From Cristatella mucedo (taxonomy: Eukaryota; Bryozoa; Phylactolaemata; Cristatellidae): a DNA stretch of 64,000 nt. The notes beneath the pieces are model-generated. The model saw nothing but the letters and a program-made list of their open reading frames with translations, ran no database searches and was not told the DNA's origin. The stretch is taken from assembly GCA_009760855.2 (NCBI GenBank), contig WPIO01000210.1, positions 126,001 through 190,000 on the forward strand, read 5' to 3'. Positions 54,313 to 64,000 of this stretch are shown piece after piece (the first letter of the stretch is position 1; every line of letters starts with the position of its first letter). The translations under genes and the position numbers were made by a program.

Positions 54313-55223
54313 GTGCGCGCGCTCTCTCGCACAAGGCTGTGTTTTTCAGTATGTTTCAGCAACTTGGTACATATAACTTGACTAAATCACTGGATCTATG
54401 CAGCATGCCAAGTGCTTTTTGCCAAAATATGAGACAGTGACATTAACCGAAATCCTATGCAAAATCGTATGTTTATTGTACAATTCTGAGAACTCCTATT
54501 ACGAGCAGTAGAGGAATTGCACACTTATTCTGAATCTGCTTTGGCAGTTGTACCTGCATCTGAACCTGATGGCAGAAACTCCACCCTTACAGTGGATGCA
54601 TATTCATAAAGTGTATGTAGCTTTAATAAATGGGCTTTTTATAGGAGAGAGAAGAGACAGACAGAGACTGAGGAGAAAAAGGAGGAGGCTAAGAAAGAGT
54701 GAGAGAGATGGGACAGAAGTGATAAGAGTCAAGAGAAGGGCTTTTGAGGGCAGCATATCTTGCTTAATGCTGCCCTCCCTACTGCCAAGCTTTCTGCACC
54801 ACCTGACCAACTTAGCTGGATTGCTGGGCTGACACTAGAATTCCCGAGAGGAATGGCACTTAAGCAGGCCTGCAGCAGTTGCTGCTGTCATATGACAGTT
54901 GTCACTGCTGGTTTGCCCTCTTGGGAATAGTTTTTGGATCTTAATTTGCTAGTGACCAAAGACTGGTGGGTAGCAGAGCTCCCATGCTGCTTCTCTGCAG
55001 AAAAAGGTAGTTTTTTAAATAGCTCTATCCCTTAGCAGCCCTTAGTAGTCAAAATGCATTAGTACTTTGTTTGTGCGCTGTGCGTTTACAAACAGTTTAC
55101 CCGGCCGGCAAGCATGAGTTCCCTGCAGCCAATGTTTGTGCTCTTGTACATTGTGGCCTTATTCTTGATTGTCTCTGTGATAGACCAAGATATGCCTACT
55201 GATCTTTATTCTTTGGTTTTCAG

Positions 55224-55432
55224 TCCAGAGCGTGCCGTTTGCCTGCATGGGCATTTTCGTGATGCGCATGAAGTACCTGTGGTCTGCCTACATGTGTGTC
55301 TTCGCTCCTGTTGCCGTTTGCGGGGAGCTCACTTGGCGGCCGTTATCACAGCTGCTGAGGATGCCACATTGGTTCACCAGCCTGCTGAGGATGGTCGCAG
55401 CCATCGTCTATGCTGCCTTGCTGCTACACATG
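55224..55432 (+). CDS. DPY19L3: DPY19L3 coding exon: MRMKYLW block
   Basis: The exon begins V-Q-S-V-P-F-A-C-M-G-I-F-V then MRMKYLWSAYMCVFAPVAVC. This matches human I-H-T-I-L-F-G-F-L-A-L-S-T-M-R-M-K-Y-L-W-T-S-H-M-C-V-F-A-S-F-G-L-C. It ends in a hydrophobic helix, VAAIVYAALLLHM. The acceptor is TTGGTTTTCAG and the donor ATG|GTAAAA, a weaker donor. Phase 1 in and phase 0 out. Confidence 0.95.
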
Positions 55433-55746
55433 GTAAAATGAACAGGGTGTTTGTCAGCTGTTTTGTCACTCCTCACGTTGCACTCTTGTTGTTTCTTTGT
55501 TTATGGTTGAATGATCGCTTGGCTATGCATGCGATTTTCGTGGAATCAGCTAGTCAGCTGCAGCGTTGCACAACTCCCGAAGCTCAGGTAGCTATCTATC
55601 GTAAACTGTCTTGTGCTCTGTCGACTGCTACCTGCATGCCGGCGATACTTTAGTAAAACTCACAAGGTTTCTGTGTTTGCTTAGCCAACTCTCAGGACCA
55701 GAGCAAGGTCTTTTTTTAGGACGATATTGGTAATGCTATCGAGCTG

Positions 55747-55834
55747 CAGCAAATGTAAAGCGCCTAGAGAGAGATAAAGTTCTCTGACGGCGCTTTATCA
55801 AGTGCATTACTATTATTATTATTATTATTATTAT
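55747..55834 (+). mobile_element. LINE-A 3' tail fragment
   Basis: AATGTAAAGCGCCTAGAGAG, TTCTCTGACGGCGCTTTATC, AAGTGCATTAC and a long (TTA)n run: the cleanest example of the terminal stem-loop. Confidence 0.82.
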
Positions 55835-56867
55835 ACTCGGTTGGGTAGGGACAGTGTCCGGCAGGCTAGTGCTATGCATTCAGGAGCCTGGAGGTCATTG
55901 GTTTAAAATCTGCTGGTGATGGGATCATTGCCATTCAGTTGAGGCTTACCTTGTCAAGAGGTTGCAGTTCTAGTTTTGGTACTTGACTGCAAGTTGAAAC
56001 CCCGGCATTTGTTAAGGCAGCCACGTGGTTTTCACAATTCGTTCTTTCCACGATCATGTAGTGCATGGTTAGCACACTATGTTGTCCTCTGAATGTGCAC
56101 TGACCCGGCCATGTGGTCAGTGCAGTGCTTCTCCTCCAAACTTGCAGTAACAGGTCAGCGGGGTTAACTCGATGCGTTTACCCTTTAAAAACTTCCCACC
56201 ACGAACTATCCTGTCTTTGTCAACCTCTCTTAATGTTGCCCACATATACCATATTCTCATGGAGGTCTGTTGTGCTTAAGCCTATTCCCACGAGGGAGCT
56301 GGAAACTATCAAAATCCGTATTCTCTGTCCAATTATACTCGTTTGTCACTCCCACCCCAATCAAACGCAGTCTTTGTCCATGTTATCATTGCCATCAACT
56401 TATACGTTTGCAATATGCAAGCTTGCTTGAAGCTAGTAGTCTCATTGCCAAATTATTTTCCAATCAATGTGGTTCCCTTATACATGCTTATTTATTGGGT
56501 AGTTCGCCCATTTAGTTAACCTTGTTTGGAATGTTTGTGCAGAGCTCGGTATTTTGATAAGATAACTACGTCAATATGGATAAATCTGAAGCAACAGTTT
56601 CTGTGGATGACTAGATTCGTGCAATCATTGAGCCGGTCCCCGAGTTTGCAATGCCTCAGTGTATTTATCGATTCAAGTGTTACGTGATTGGCCACTAATA
56701 CCCAAGGAAAGAATTGGCCAGGCTCACAGTCAGTCGGTTGATTGCTGCATGGACCACATGGTCGACTGGTGTGTTCAACTGTCTGACTGTGCTGGCAGCT
56801 CGTGACTACCACTGCTCCTTATCAGCAGGGCCACTGGTTCTTATGCTCCCTGCAGTTGCAGGCATAT

Positions 56868-57045
56868 ATAATTCATTTATATGGGCCCCTTAACCGAACT
56901 TAATCTCTAGCCTCGCACTTTACATTTGCTGCAATGCTCGAGCCTGCGACCTTGGTCGTTCAAGGCGACATTAGTCGTTCAAGGTGACCTTGAGCGGTGA
57001 AGGCTACCTTGGTCGTTAAAAGCAGCACTTTACCCTGGACAAACG
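56868..57045 (-). mobile_element. SINE2-like copy with an internal 19-bp tandem array
   Basis: The plus strand starts with the tail (AATTCATTTATATGGGCCCC, ACTTAATCTCTAG) and continues to CTCGAGCCTGCGACC. After that the head is replaced by four 19-bp tandem units at 56950-57025. The tail also contains TTTACATTTGCTGCAA, a LINE-A segment. Confidence 0.55.
56950..57025. repeat. 19-bp tandem array, four units
   Basis: The units are variants of CCTTGGTCGTTCAAGGCGA. They lie in what should be the tRNA-like head of a SINE2 copy. Confidence 0.85.
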
Positions 57046-57984
57046 ATGGCTGCTGGCTTTTGGATCGACAGGTAAACGTTTCTGCTCCTCTGCTGGGCAA
57101 TTGCATTGTCTGAAAAGTTTAAGGTGTCTGGGAAATGTTTTAGCCAGAAATGCCAGACAATTTTTGAGGATGCTGGACCTCTCCTGCCCAAGCAAGCCAA
57201 CCACAGCTGGCTGGCATACGTGTGCTTCCAATTTGCTGCCTGGCTTTTAAGATGGGCCCTCTTACCGTATGTTCTGCCCGTGCCTTCGGCCAATCTTTGT
57301 GGACATGACCAAGCACTGTGTCATCAATTAATTCCCATATGCTTACTTATGAAAATATCGTGGAAGAGGTGGTCATTTTTTGAAGATCTACCTCTTCGTG
57401 TTGAAGGCATTGCAGCAGCTTGTGCATGTGCATTAAGCTAACTGTCTGCAATTTGAGGGTGGCAGCCGCCTAGAGTGTGAACCTAGGCTGCAATCATTTT
57501 TTGGTGTATTGCTTAGGTGGTCAGATTTCTGTGCTCATCCCGTGCATGTCCTGCATTAGTGTCGTAGCATCCTCAGTGTCGTTTCGGAATGGATGTCAAC
57601 TGTATGTATTTCTCAGTCCTGCATTCCCCCAGCAGCTCCTCCCGTCTTCTTAGGTTTTTGGCTGTTGTTGGGTGCGTTCGACGAACTGGGGAGAGTGTCG
57701 AATGTGTGTGTCAGCCTCTTGACAGGCTTGCGTTGCGGCACTGACTTTTTTCTATACTGCTTCAGACTCCGAATGACTGTAGAAATGAGACATTTTTGCC
57801 AGCCTCGAGCTGTTCACCAGCGGCCCTGAGGCCATATTAGCAGTAGGGCTTAGAGCAGAAGCATGTTCCCTGCGAATCCTTCACCCGTGTGCATGCAGAT
57901 TGAAAACTCTTGTGCTTAATCCTTCTGAAGGCACACTTGCCCAACCAGGAAGCCTGTGGTTACTTTGGTGTGTTGCAATGATAA

Positions 57985-58990
57985 CAGTAATAATAATAAT
58001 ATGTTTGAGCAGCATCCTCAGGGAATTCAATCTTTTCCTAGGCCCTTTACTTATGAGGTGAGCCGTGATGGCACACTAGGTAAGGCTGTTGCTTTTACGA
58101 CCTCTGTCCCGAGATCGTGGGTTCGATTCCTGCGGTGGGCGATCTTTTATCGCCACTCCAAGCAGGGGTGATAACCCTAAAGGCTCTTCTGTCACTATAC
58201 AAAAAGAGGCGGTTAAATCAGCTAGGATTTATTATTATTATATAAAGGAAGTATGATTAAATGGTTAGTAGCTTGTTTAATGAGACAAGCATGATTAGAC
58301 ATTATTAGCATGGTTAGATGTGACTTGCACAAATTCAACATGGATGGGGATTTGAGGTTGTTTTAAAGGCACAGCTAAACGACTCGAGTCTAAAGAGCTG
58401 GTGGTGCAATGCCCAGCCTGGTTGGGGAGTAGTTCTGATAGCTAGGCTGGAGCACGAGATTGAACGGACGTTAAAGTGGGTGACAAAACAATCAAGTCGA
58501 TGATCTGCTTGATTGAAAGCCCGTGCAGGTTGGCAAGAAGTGGTGCAATGCGGCAACTACAATGCTTTCGACAGACCAGTCTGCCTGCAGAGTTTTTTCA
58601 TCTACTGTTAGTGATCCATTGCATAGGTCGAGAGACCTTCCAGCAGCCCTGACTTGAAATATGTCTAAATGGAATGGCATAAAGGCATATATCAAATCAA
58701 CTTCGATGTTGTTTTCTTGTCTAAGCATAACCAAATTTGTGCAATGTTATATATAGGAAATGCAGACTTGACTGTAGACTTTATGTGGTTTTCTAGTGAT
58801 AAGTCACTTTGGAAAAAGCACCCGGATTTTGTTCAAATGTTGTTGGCAGTGCCCATTTTTAAGAAACAGATTTACCAATTTCTTAGTCACGGCGATGGTT
58901 TTTTCTCGAACTAAGTTTGTTTTTATAGACATTATGTTTGAGGATTTTTGCATCCATCTAAATGTGGACCAAGCTTGAACGGGTGAAGCT
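57985..58990 (-). mobile_element. LINE-A copy, decayed, with SINE1 inside
   Basis: Tail at 57985-58058, SINE1, then 3' UTR, C-terminus and thumb up to about 58990. The minus strand reads KSDLSLENHIKSTVKSAF, NIAQIWLCLDKKTTSKL and IYAFM, like LINE-A SDLSLDDHISSTVKS and ACLDKDTTSKLVHAF. It points away from the plus-strand copy beginning at 59000. Confidence 0.75.
58059..58224 (+). mobile_element. SINE1 copy inside a LINE-A tail
   Basis: GTGAGCCGTGATGGCACACT, GTGGGTTCGATTCCTGCGG and CACTATACAAAAAGAGGCGG. It separates GGCCCTTTAC from AAAGGAAGTATGATTAAATG, two neighbouring pieces of a minus-strand LINE-A tail. Confidence 0.8.
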
Positions 58991-58999
58991 GACCTGTTC

Positions 59000-60204
59000 A
59001 CTTTGAGCATCACTGGCACTGCTCTGCAGTGGTTCAGGTCCTATCTCAGTGAGAGACTCCAGAGTATTGACGCGAATGGACAAAGATTATCTAATGTACC
59101 TCTGAAATATGGCGTACCTCAGGGCTCCGTGCTAGGTCCGGGTCTTTTCACGGTTTATACTCTCCCTCTTGCTGATGTGATTGCTAAGCACAATCTAGGC
59201 TTTCACTTCTATGCAGATGACACTCAGTTGTACCTTTGCCTTGATCCCTCCCAGCCTTCGAGCACCTCAAATTCTTTCAAGTCACTTGCTGCATGTATTG
59301 ATGACATCCGCACGTGAATGGCAGCAAATTTTCTAAAACTAAACGATGATAAAACTAACTTACTAGTTATGAGCAAACCCAGTGTGATTCACAGATTGGA
59401 AAGTCTGACGCTTAAAATTGGCTCTGCCGGCATATCTTCAGTTGAATCAGCTCGAAATCTAGGTGTCATTTTCCAAAGCGACCTCTCGTTAGACGACCAT
59501 ATCAGCTGCACAGTCAAGTCTGCCTATTTTCAGCTTCATAACATTGCTAAAATTTGGGCTTGTGTAGATAAGGATGCCACGTCCAAGTTGGTCCATGCAT
59601 TCGTGACATCCCGTCTCGACTTCTACAACTTTAGGCTTGCTGGCCTACCGGCATGTGCGATCATGCGATTGCAGCTGGTGCAAAACTCTGCAGCTAGGCT
59701 TGTCTGTCGTGAGCGTCGCAGTTGCCACATTACTCCACTTCTTGCCGACCTGCACTGGCTACTAGTCAAGTAACGGATTGACTTCAAGGTTTTGTCGCTC
59801 ACTTTTAGGTAACTTCATTCTATGGCTCCAGCCTCTCTCTCTCAGATATACCACCCCATCAGGCCAAGCATCGTACCACCTGCTTTTCGGAATCCAACAG
59901 TCTACAAATACCTCGTACAAACCTTAAATCCTTTGGAGACCGTGCATTTAGTTCGTATGCTCCCAAAGCCTGGAACTCCCTCCCCGACCTGCGTCAGAAC
60001 ATCCCCTGACCTGACCACATTTAAAAGGAACTTAAAATCTCACCTATTTAGGACAGCATCTAGTGGGTCCCCTTGACTCGTCCTTGATGCGTGCTGACAC
60101 TGTGCATGCTGCCACTAACCACATTTGCATGCTGAACCTGTGCATGTCGCTAGAGAGAGATTAAGTTCTCTGAGGGCCCTTTATCAAGTGAATTATTAAT
60201 ATGT
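59000..60204 (+). mobile_element. LINE-A copy, best-preserved RT domain
   Basis: It opens with SITGTALQWFRSYLSERLQS, KYGVPQGSVLGPGLF and FHFYADDTQLYL (YADD at 59210-59221). A stop follows at 59315-59317, then MAANFLKLNDDKTNLLVMSK and on to LLADLHWLLVK, another stop, the C-terminal block ending FKRNLKSHLFRTASSGSP, and a tail with AGAGAGAGATTAAGTTCTCT. RT palm and thumb are recognisable almost throughout. Endonuclease is missing (5'-truncated). It interrupts no exon. Confidence 0.88.
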
Positions 60205-60362
60205 CACCTCTAACCATATTATTCATTTCGTTTGTTTTTCAAGCATGATTTTACATACCATTGAATTGCATTTCCCTTTGCAGCGAATGTAATGTGCCTA
60301 GAGCGAGATTTAGTTCTCTGAGGGAACTTTATCAAGTGCATTATTATTATAATTATTATTTT
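60205..60362 (+). mobile_element. Second LINE-A 3' end directly after the first
   Basis: ATGTCACCTCTAACCATATT, CAAGCATGATTTTACATACC, GAGCGAGATTTAGTTCTCTG and ATCAAGTGCATTATTATT. It is a complete tail placed immediately behind the shorter tail of the copy at 59000-60204. Confidence 0.8.
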
Positions 60363-60881
60363 TAAGGCTGGAAAGCACACAAGTACATACACACACACAT
60401 ACACACACACGCATGCACGCACGTATAGGTATTAATACCTTTTGTGTGTACGCCCGTGAAGAGTCTGCATCTGTCGGTTTACCTCTGTTTCTTTGTGGTT
60501 CCAGTTTTTGCCCTTCTCCCCTTGGCAGTATTTGCCAGTTCCCTGCTAAAGCACCATCAGCTTTCGAAATAGCACCTGTGCGTTGGAGTGACTTTCTTGT
60601 CAGAGTTGAGGGGATTTGCTCTTTGAACTATGAGTGCCGATATGATGCAATTCTCTATGGAGAGCTATTGCCATTGGTCTCTTTTTGCATAGCCTGCCTG
60701 CTGCTGGCTGGGTTGCCTAGTGCAGCTGCTGGAAATCTTCACTAGCAATAGGTAGCTGTGTGAGCAGCTGCCAACGGGGTGGGGAAGGCAGGAGGACAGG
60801 GGGAGCTGAGCTTTGTAGCAGCTTTTCTCGCTGAACTATTCTTATCGGCTTTCACGCGTACCTTTGATCGTTCTTTTTTAG

Positions 60882-60964
60882 CATCTGCCAGTGCTGCAGT
60901 CAGAGCTTCAGCATGAGAGAGAGTTTTGGGACCCTGACACTGTCGAGCTTATGGAGTGGATCAA
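60882..60964 (+). CDS. DPY19L3: DPY19L3 coding exon: luminal domain start, DPDTVELMEWI
   Basis: The exon reads L-P-V-L-Q-S-E-L-Q-H-E-R-E-F-W-D-P-D-T-V-E-L-M-E-W-I, matching human M-M-D-E-L-S-E-L-R-E-F-Y-D-P-D-T-V-E-L-M-N-W-I-N. This is the entry to the C-terminal luminal domain. The acceptor is CTTTTTTAG and the donor AA|GTAAGC, phase 2, so Asn is expected at the junction. The following family block (T-P-x-x-A-V-F-A-G-S-M) is not found in 60965-64000; the last exons lie beyond the window, after the long LINE-A copy. Confidence 0.94.
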
Positions 60965-61134
60965 GTAAGCAATCTATGGTGACTCACTCTCAGTGGTGAA
61001 TGGCTGTTCTTCCCAGTCCTGTTATTCTTTCTGCAGGCCTCTTATTTAGCATAATTTATCGTGACCACAGTGTGTGGTGGCAGTGTTAGTGTATTAAGTT
61101 ACACGTTAGAGTAATCTCGTAGAAAGAAGTGAAG

Positions 61135-61262
61135 CTCCTCATTCGACTACCTCACTTAAGAGTCTTAGCAGCTATCACTTTCACTTATAGTGGGAAATAA
61201 ATGAAGGGCCTGCTTCTTGACTCGAACTGATGACCTTGGTCGTGCATTAATCTATGCTCGTG
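61135..61262 (-). mobile_element. SINE1-like degenerate fragment
   Basis: AGAGTCTTAGCAGCTATCAC, GACTCGAACTGATGACC and a CCTTGGTCGTGCATTAA stretch resemble a worn minus-strand SINE1 with a recognisable box B. Confidence 0.45.
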
Positions 61263-61282
61263 TGGCAAATCTGAGATTATAC

Positions 61283-63960
61283 GTGATAATAGTAATAGTA
61301 ATAATAATACTAATTATAATAATACACTTGATAAAGTACCCTCAGAGAACTCAATCTCTTTCTAGGCGCTGTAAATTTGCTGCAAAGGAAGCACGATCGA
61401 ATGGTGAGTGGTTCCATGCTTGATAAGCAACATTAATAACAAGGTTAGGGGTGACATTCACAGGGTCAGGATGCAAGTGTGATTAGGGGCAGCATGCAAC
61501 AGTGTCAGCATGCATAACCACATAAAGGACGAATCACGGGGCCAACTAAATGTTAACAAGTAGGTGCGTTTTTTAAATTCTTTTTGAATGCAGTCAAGTC
61601 AGGAGATATCATGACGGAAGTCGGGAGTGAGTTCCAGGTTTTGGGAGCATACGAACTGTATGCATGTTTCCAAAGGATTTGAGGTTTGTATGAGGCACAG
61701 ATAAACAGTTAGTTTCCGAAAGTGGGTGGTACTATGCTTGGCCTTGTAGAGGAATAGATCAGACAGGTAGGCTGGAGCCACAGAATGGAGGAACCTAAAA
61801 GTGACCGACAAAACCTTTAAGCCGATCCATTGCTTGACTGGTAGCCAGTGCAGGTCGGTGAGAAGTGTATGATGTGGCAACTGCGACGCTCACGAAAGAT
61901 GAGCCTAGCTGGAGAGTTTTACACCAGCTGTAAGTGCCTGATTGCACCTGCCAGTAGGCCTGCAAACATAGAGTTACAGAAGTCTAGACGGGATGTCACA
62001 AATGCATGGACCAATTTAGATGTGGTATCCCTATCTAAACAAGCCTGAATTTTAGCAATGTTATGTAACTGAAAGTAATCAGACTTGATTATGGAGCTGA
62101 TGTGGTCGTCTAACGAAAGGTCACTTTTGAATATGGCAGCTAGATTTTGTACAGATTCAACAGGAGAGATGCTGGCAGAGCGGCTTTTCGGTTTTGCATT
62201 TCCAATTTCTGAATAGCACTTGGTTTTCCCATAACTAGTAAAATAATTTTATCGTCATTCAATTTAATAAAATTTGCTGTCATCCATGTGCGGATGTCAT
62301 CAATATATGCAGCAAGGGATTGAGAGAATACGAAGTGCTCAGTGGGCTGAGAGGGATCTTAGCAAAGGTGCAACTGAGTGTCATCTGCATAGAAGTTTAA
62401 GCCTAGATTGTATGTGGCAATCACATCATCAAGAGAGAGAGACAGAGTATAAACCTTGAAAAGAACCGGACCAAGCACTGAGCCCTGAGGTACCCCATAT
62501 TTCAATGGTACATCGGGTGATCTTTATCCATTCTCTACAATACTCTGAAGTATCCCACTTAGATAGCACCTGAACCATTGTAGAGCAGTGCCAGCGATTC
62601 CTAGGCGCTCAAGACGGACTTGGTGATCGATAGTATCAAAGCTGCCAAAAGATAGAGCGAAACAAGCAGGGAACCTCTACCCATGTCTGCATTCCTAAGT
62701 AGGTCGTTGTACACCCGAGGCAATGCCGACTCTGTATAGTGATTAGCTCTAAAGCCAGAATGGAACTTACTAGTAAGGTTTGGAGTTTCAATATATGAGT
62801 TCTGCCGGTCTGCCACGACTCGTTCCAGTGTCTTTGATAGGAATTTGAGAAGGGAGTCTAGGTGGTAGTCGCTCAAGTTCTCTTAGTCTAGTGTCCCTTT
62901 TTGAGTTGTGACCTGGTTACAGTTTTTTTGAAAGGTGCTGGGATATGAACTGCGGCTAATGACATATTAATTATGTTATTTATGCGTGGCAGCAGCAGAT
63001 CAATGCAACTTTGGAGTAGGACAGTGGGGCAAGTCCTTTTAATTAATTTAATTAAAAGGACTTGTTGTCTTCAATGATTGGAATATGAACTTCAGGACGA
63101 GATCACTAGTGACCTGCTTGAATCTAGATATTGAGGTGTTTCAAGGAATCGAGGGACATCATTATATCAAATTCAATGCTGAATGCATCAGAAAAAGTCA
63201 AAGTCAAAGTGAGTGCTGAAAAATTGCCCATGATCAAAGAAGGATCTATTTCTTGCACGCAAAATCGAAATGAGATCGGAGAAATCTGAAATAGAGGAGG
63301 AGTTGGTACCTGGTGGGCGATAGATTACTCCCACCATCGGTAACTTGTTCTCGAGTGATATCAAGTCAATTGATTCAAAAGTGTGCTTCGAGAGTCCTGC
63401 AAATGGCTTGAAGCTGAATTTCGAGCGAGCGATAACTGCAACTCTAATTCTACTTTTGACCGATCTAGGAGTTTGAAAGAAGGAGAAACCAGTCATGGTA
63501 GTCTTTGACTATCGGGCAGTTTACCGATTTTAGCCAAGTTTTGGTCAAGGCAAGCAGGTCGAGCCCATTTTCAGAAATAATGTTGCTTATTACCGAAGGC
63601 TTATTGCACTTTGAGCGAGGATTCCAAAGGCAAGCGTGAAGTTGGGCCACCGGAGTTATAATAGGCCTGGTTACCACTTAGTTGGATTTACAGTCACGCA
63701 TGTGGGGAAGCCTGCTGAGCGGTTGTAGGCAATGCTAGGAATACCGAACGCGCAGATACTCAGCTCGAAGTTCCTGCCAAACGAGTTGCTTCTAAGCTGG
63801 TGGTTCCGGCCACCGTGGTGGCTCCGGGGTGCTTTTCTTTTGTTAATGCATAATTCATGAACAGCAGTAACATCTAGAAATGCATTTGATCTACCATGAC
63901 GAAGCAGTAATAGCTGTGCACGATCATAGCTATCATGCAGGTTACTCACCGTAGGCATAG
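61283..63960 (-). mobile_element. Longest LINE-A copy: endonuclease plus RT
   Basis: Reading the minus strand: from 63960, an N-terminal part (RAQLLLLRHGRSNAFLDVTA); an apurinic-like endonuclease region with NGLDLLALTKTWLK (about 63575), SRIRVAVIARSKFSF and VGVIYRPPGTNSSSISDFSD (about 63345-63285); an inter-domain region with stops; RT with FDTIDHQ, GTALQWFRCYLSG, YGVPQGSVLGPVLF (about 62500) and FYADDTQLHL (about 62395); thumb LKSFGNMHTV (about 61690); 3' UTR; and (TAA)n tail near 61285-61325. The order endonuclease-RT and the N-L-D-V-L-A-L-T-E-T-W-L type motif place it in the CR1/L2 group. Stops and frameshifts make it inactive. Confidence 0.87.
63030..63064. repeat. Perfect 17-bp palindrome inside LINE-A
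   Basis: CAAGTCCTTTTAATTAA, one spacer base T, then its exact complement. It lies between the endonuclease and RT parts of the long LINE-A copy. Confidence 0.9.
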
Positions 63961-64000
63961 CAAATGCCGCCGCCGGTGTAGGAGACCCAGAAGCCCGAAG
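63960..64000 (-). other. GC-rich end of window with a donor-like site
   Basis: The minus strand starts with a GC-rich run (GGCGGCGGCATTTGCTATGC) and CTACG|GTGAGT at about 63954. One frame reads S-G-F-W-V-S-Y-T-G-G-G-I-C-Y-A-Y. It could be an exon of another gene or just the upstream part of the LINE, which is open in a different frame here. Too short to decide. Confidence 0.25.

Noticed and set aside
55114-55653. 179-codon plus-strand open frame through the exon at 55224
   Set aside because: It reads the exon in a different frame; the conserved M-R-M-K-Y-L-W text is in the other frame.

Overview
This is a window of animal nuclear DNA. It shows spliced protein genes with large introns, a CpG-rich promoter region, dense interspersed repeats and many microsatellites. 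No bacterial-type operon, CRISPR array, rRNA gene or free-standing tRNA gene was seen. Both recognised proteins match their human relatives only moderately, as recalled, and the repeats look like those of an invertebrate; a mollusc or similar aquatic invertebrate is possible. The species cannot be fixed from the sequence alone.

Two genes lie head to head around a CpG-rich block at about 21.1-22.4 kb. Leftwards, on the minus strand, are the first three coding exons of a tomosyn (STXBP5 family) gene: 21751-21620, 6601-6504 and 3296-3215. The rest of that gene lies beyond the left edge. Rightwards, on the plus strand, are twelve coding exons of a DPY19L3-type C-mannosyltransferase, running from 25623/25629 to 60964. 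They cover about 653 codons and all join in phase. Its C-terminal exons lie beyond the right edge. Tomosyn is a SNARE-binding brake on exocytosis; DPY19L3 is an ER enzyme that attaches mannose to tryptophan. They may share a promoter, but no joint pathway is implied.

The introns are full of mobile DNA. LINE-A is a CR1/L2-like non-LTR retrotransposon with a (TAA)n tail and a terminal stem-loop. LINE-B is a second CR1/L2-like family with a (TACAT)n-type tail. SINE1 and SINE2 are tRNA-derived, and the SINE2 3' end copies the LINE-A 3' end. There are two decayed Tc1/mariner copies, each split by a SINE. In DPY19L3 intron 1 lies a 188-bp hAT miniature element with an 8-bp target duplication; it strongly resembles the SPIN (SPACE INVADERS) family, known for horizontal transfer. 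Long CT, GA, GT, CA, TATG and TA arrays lie between them, several grown out of LINE tails.

Layout: 1-3.2 kb tomosyn intron 3 with Tc1 copy 1; 3.2-6.6 kb tomosyn exons 3 and 2, separated by an apparent U12-type intron; 6.6-21.6 kb tomosyn intron 1; 21.1-22.4 kb CpG island and tomosyn exon 1; 22.4-25.6 kb LINE debris upstream of the DPY19L3 start; 25.6-61 kb DPY19L3 with its introns; 61.3-64 kb a long LINE-A copy on the minus strand. No wholly new molecular system was found. The points most worth following are the SPIN-like element, the U12 intron, the SINE2/LINE-A tail sharing and the chimeric LINE reading frame.
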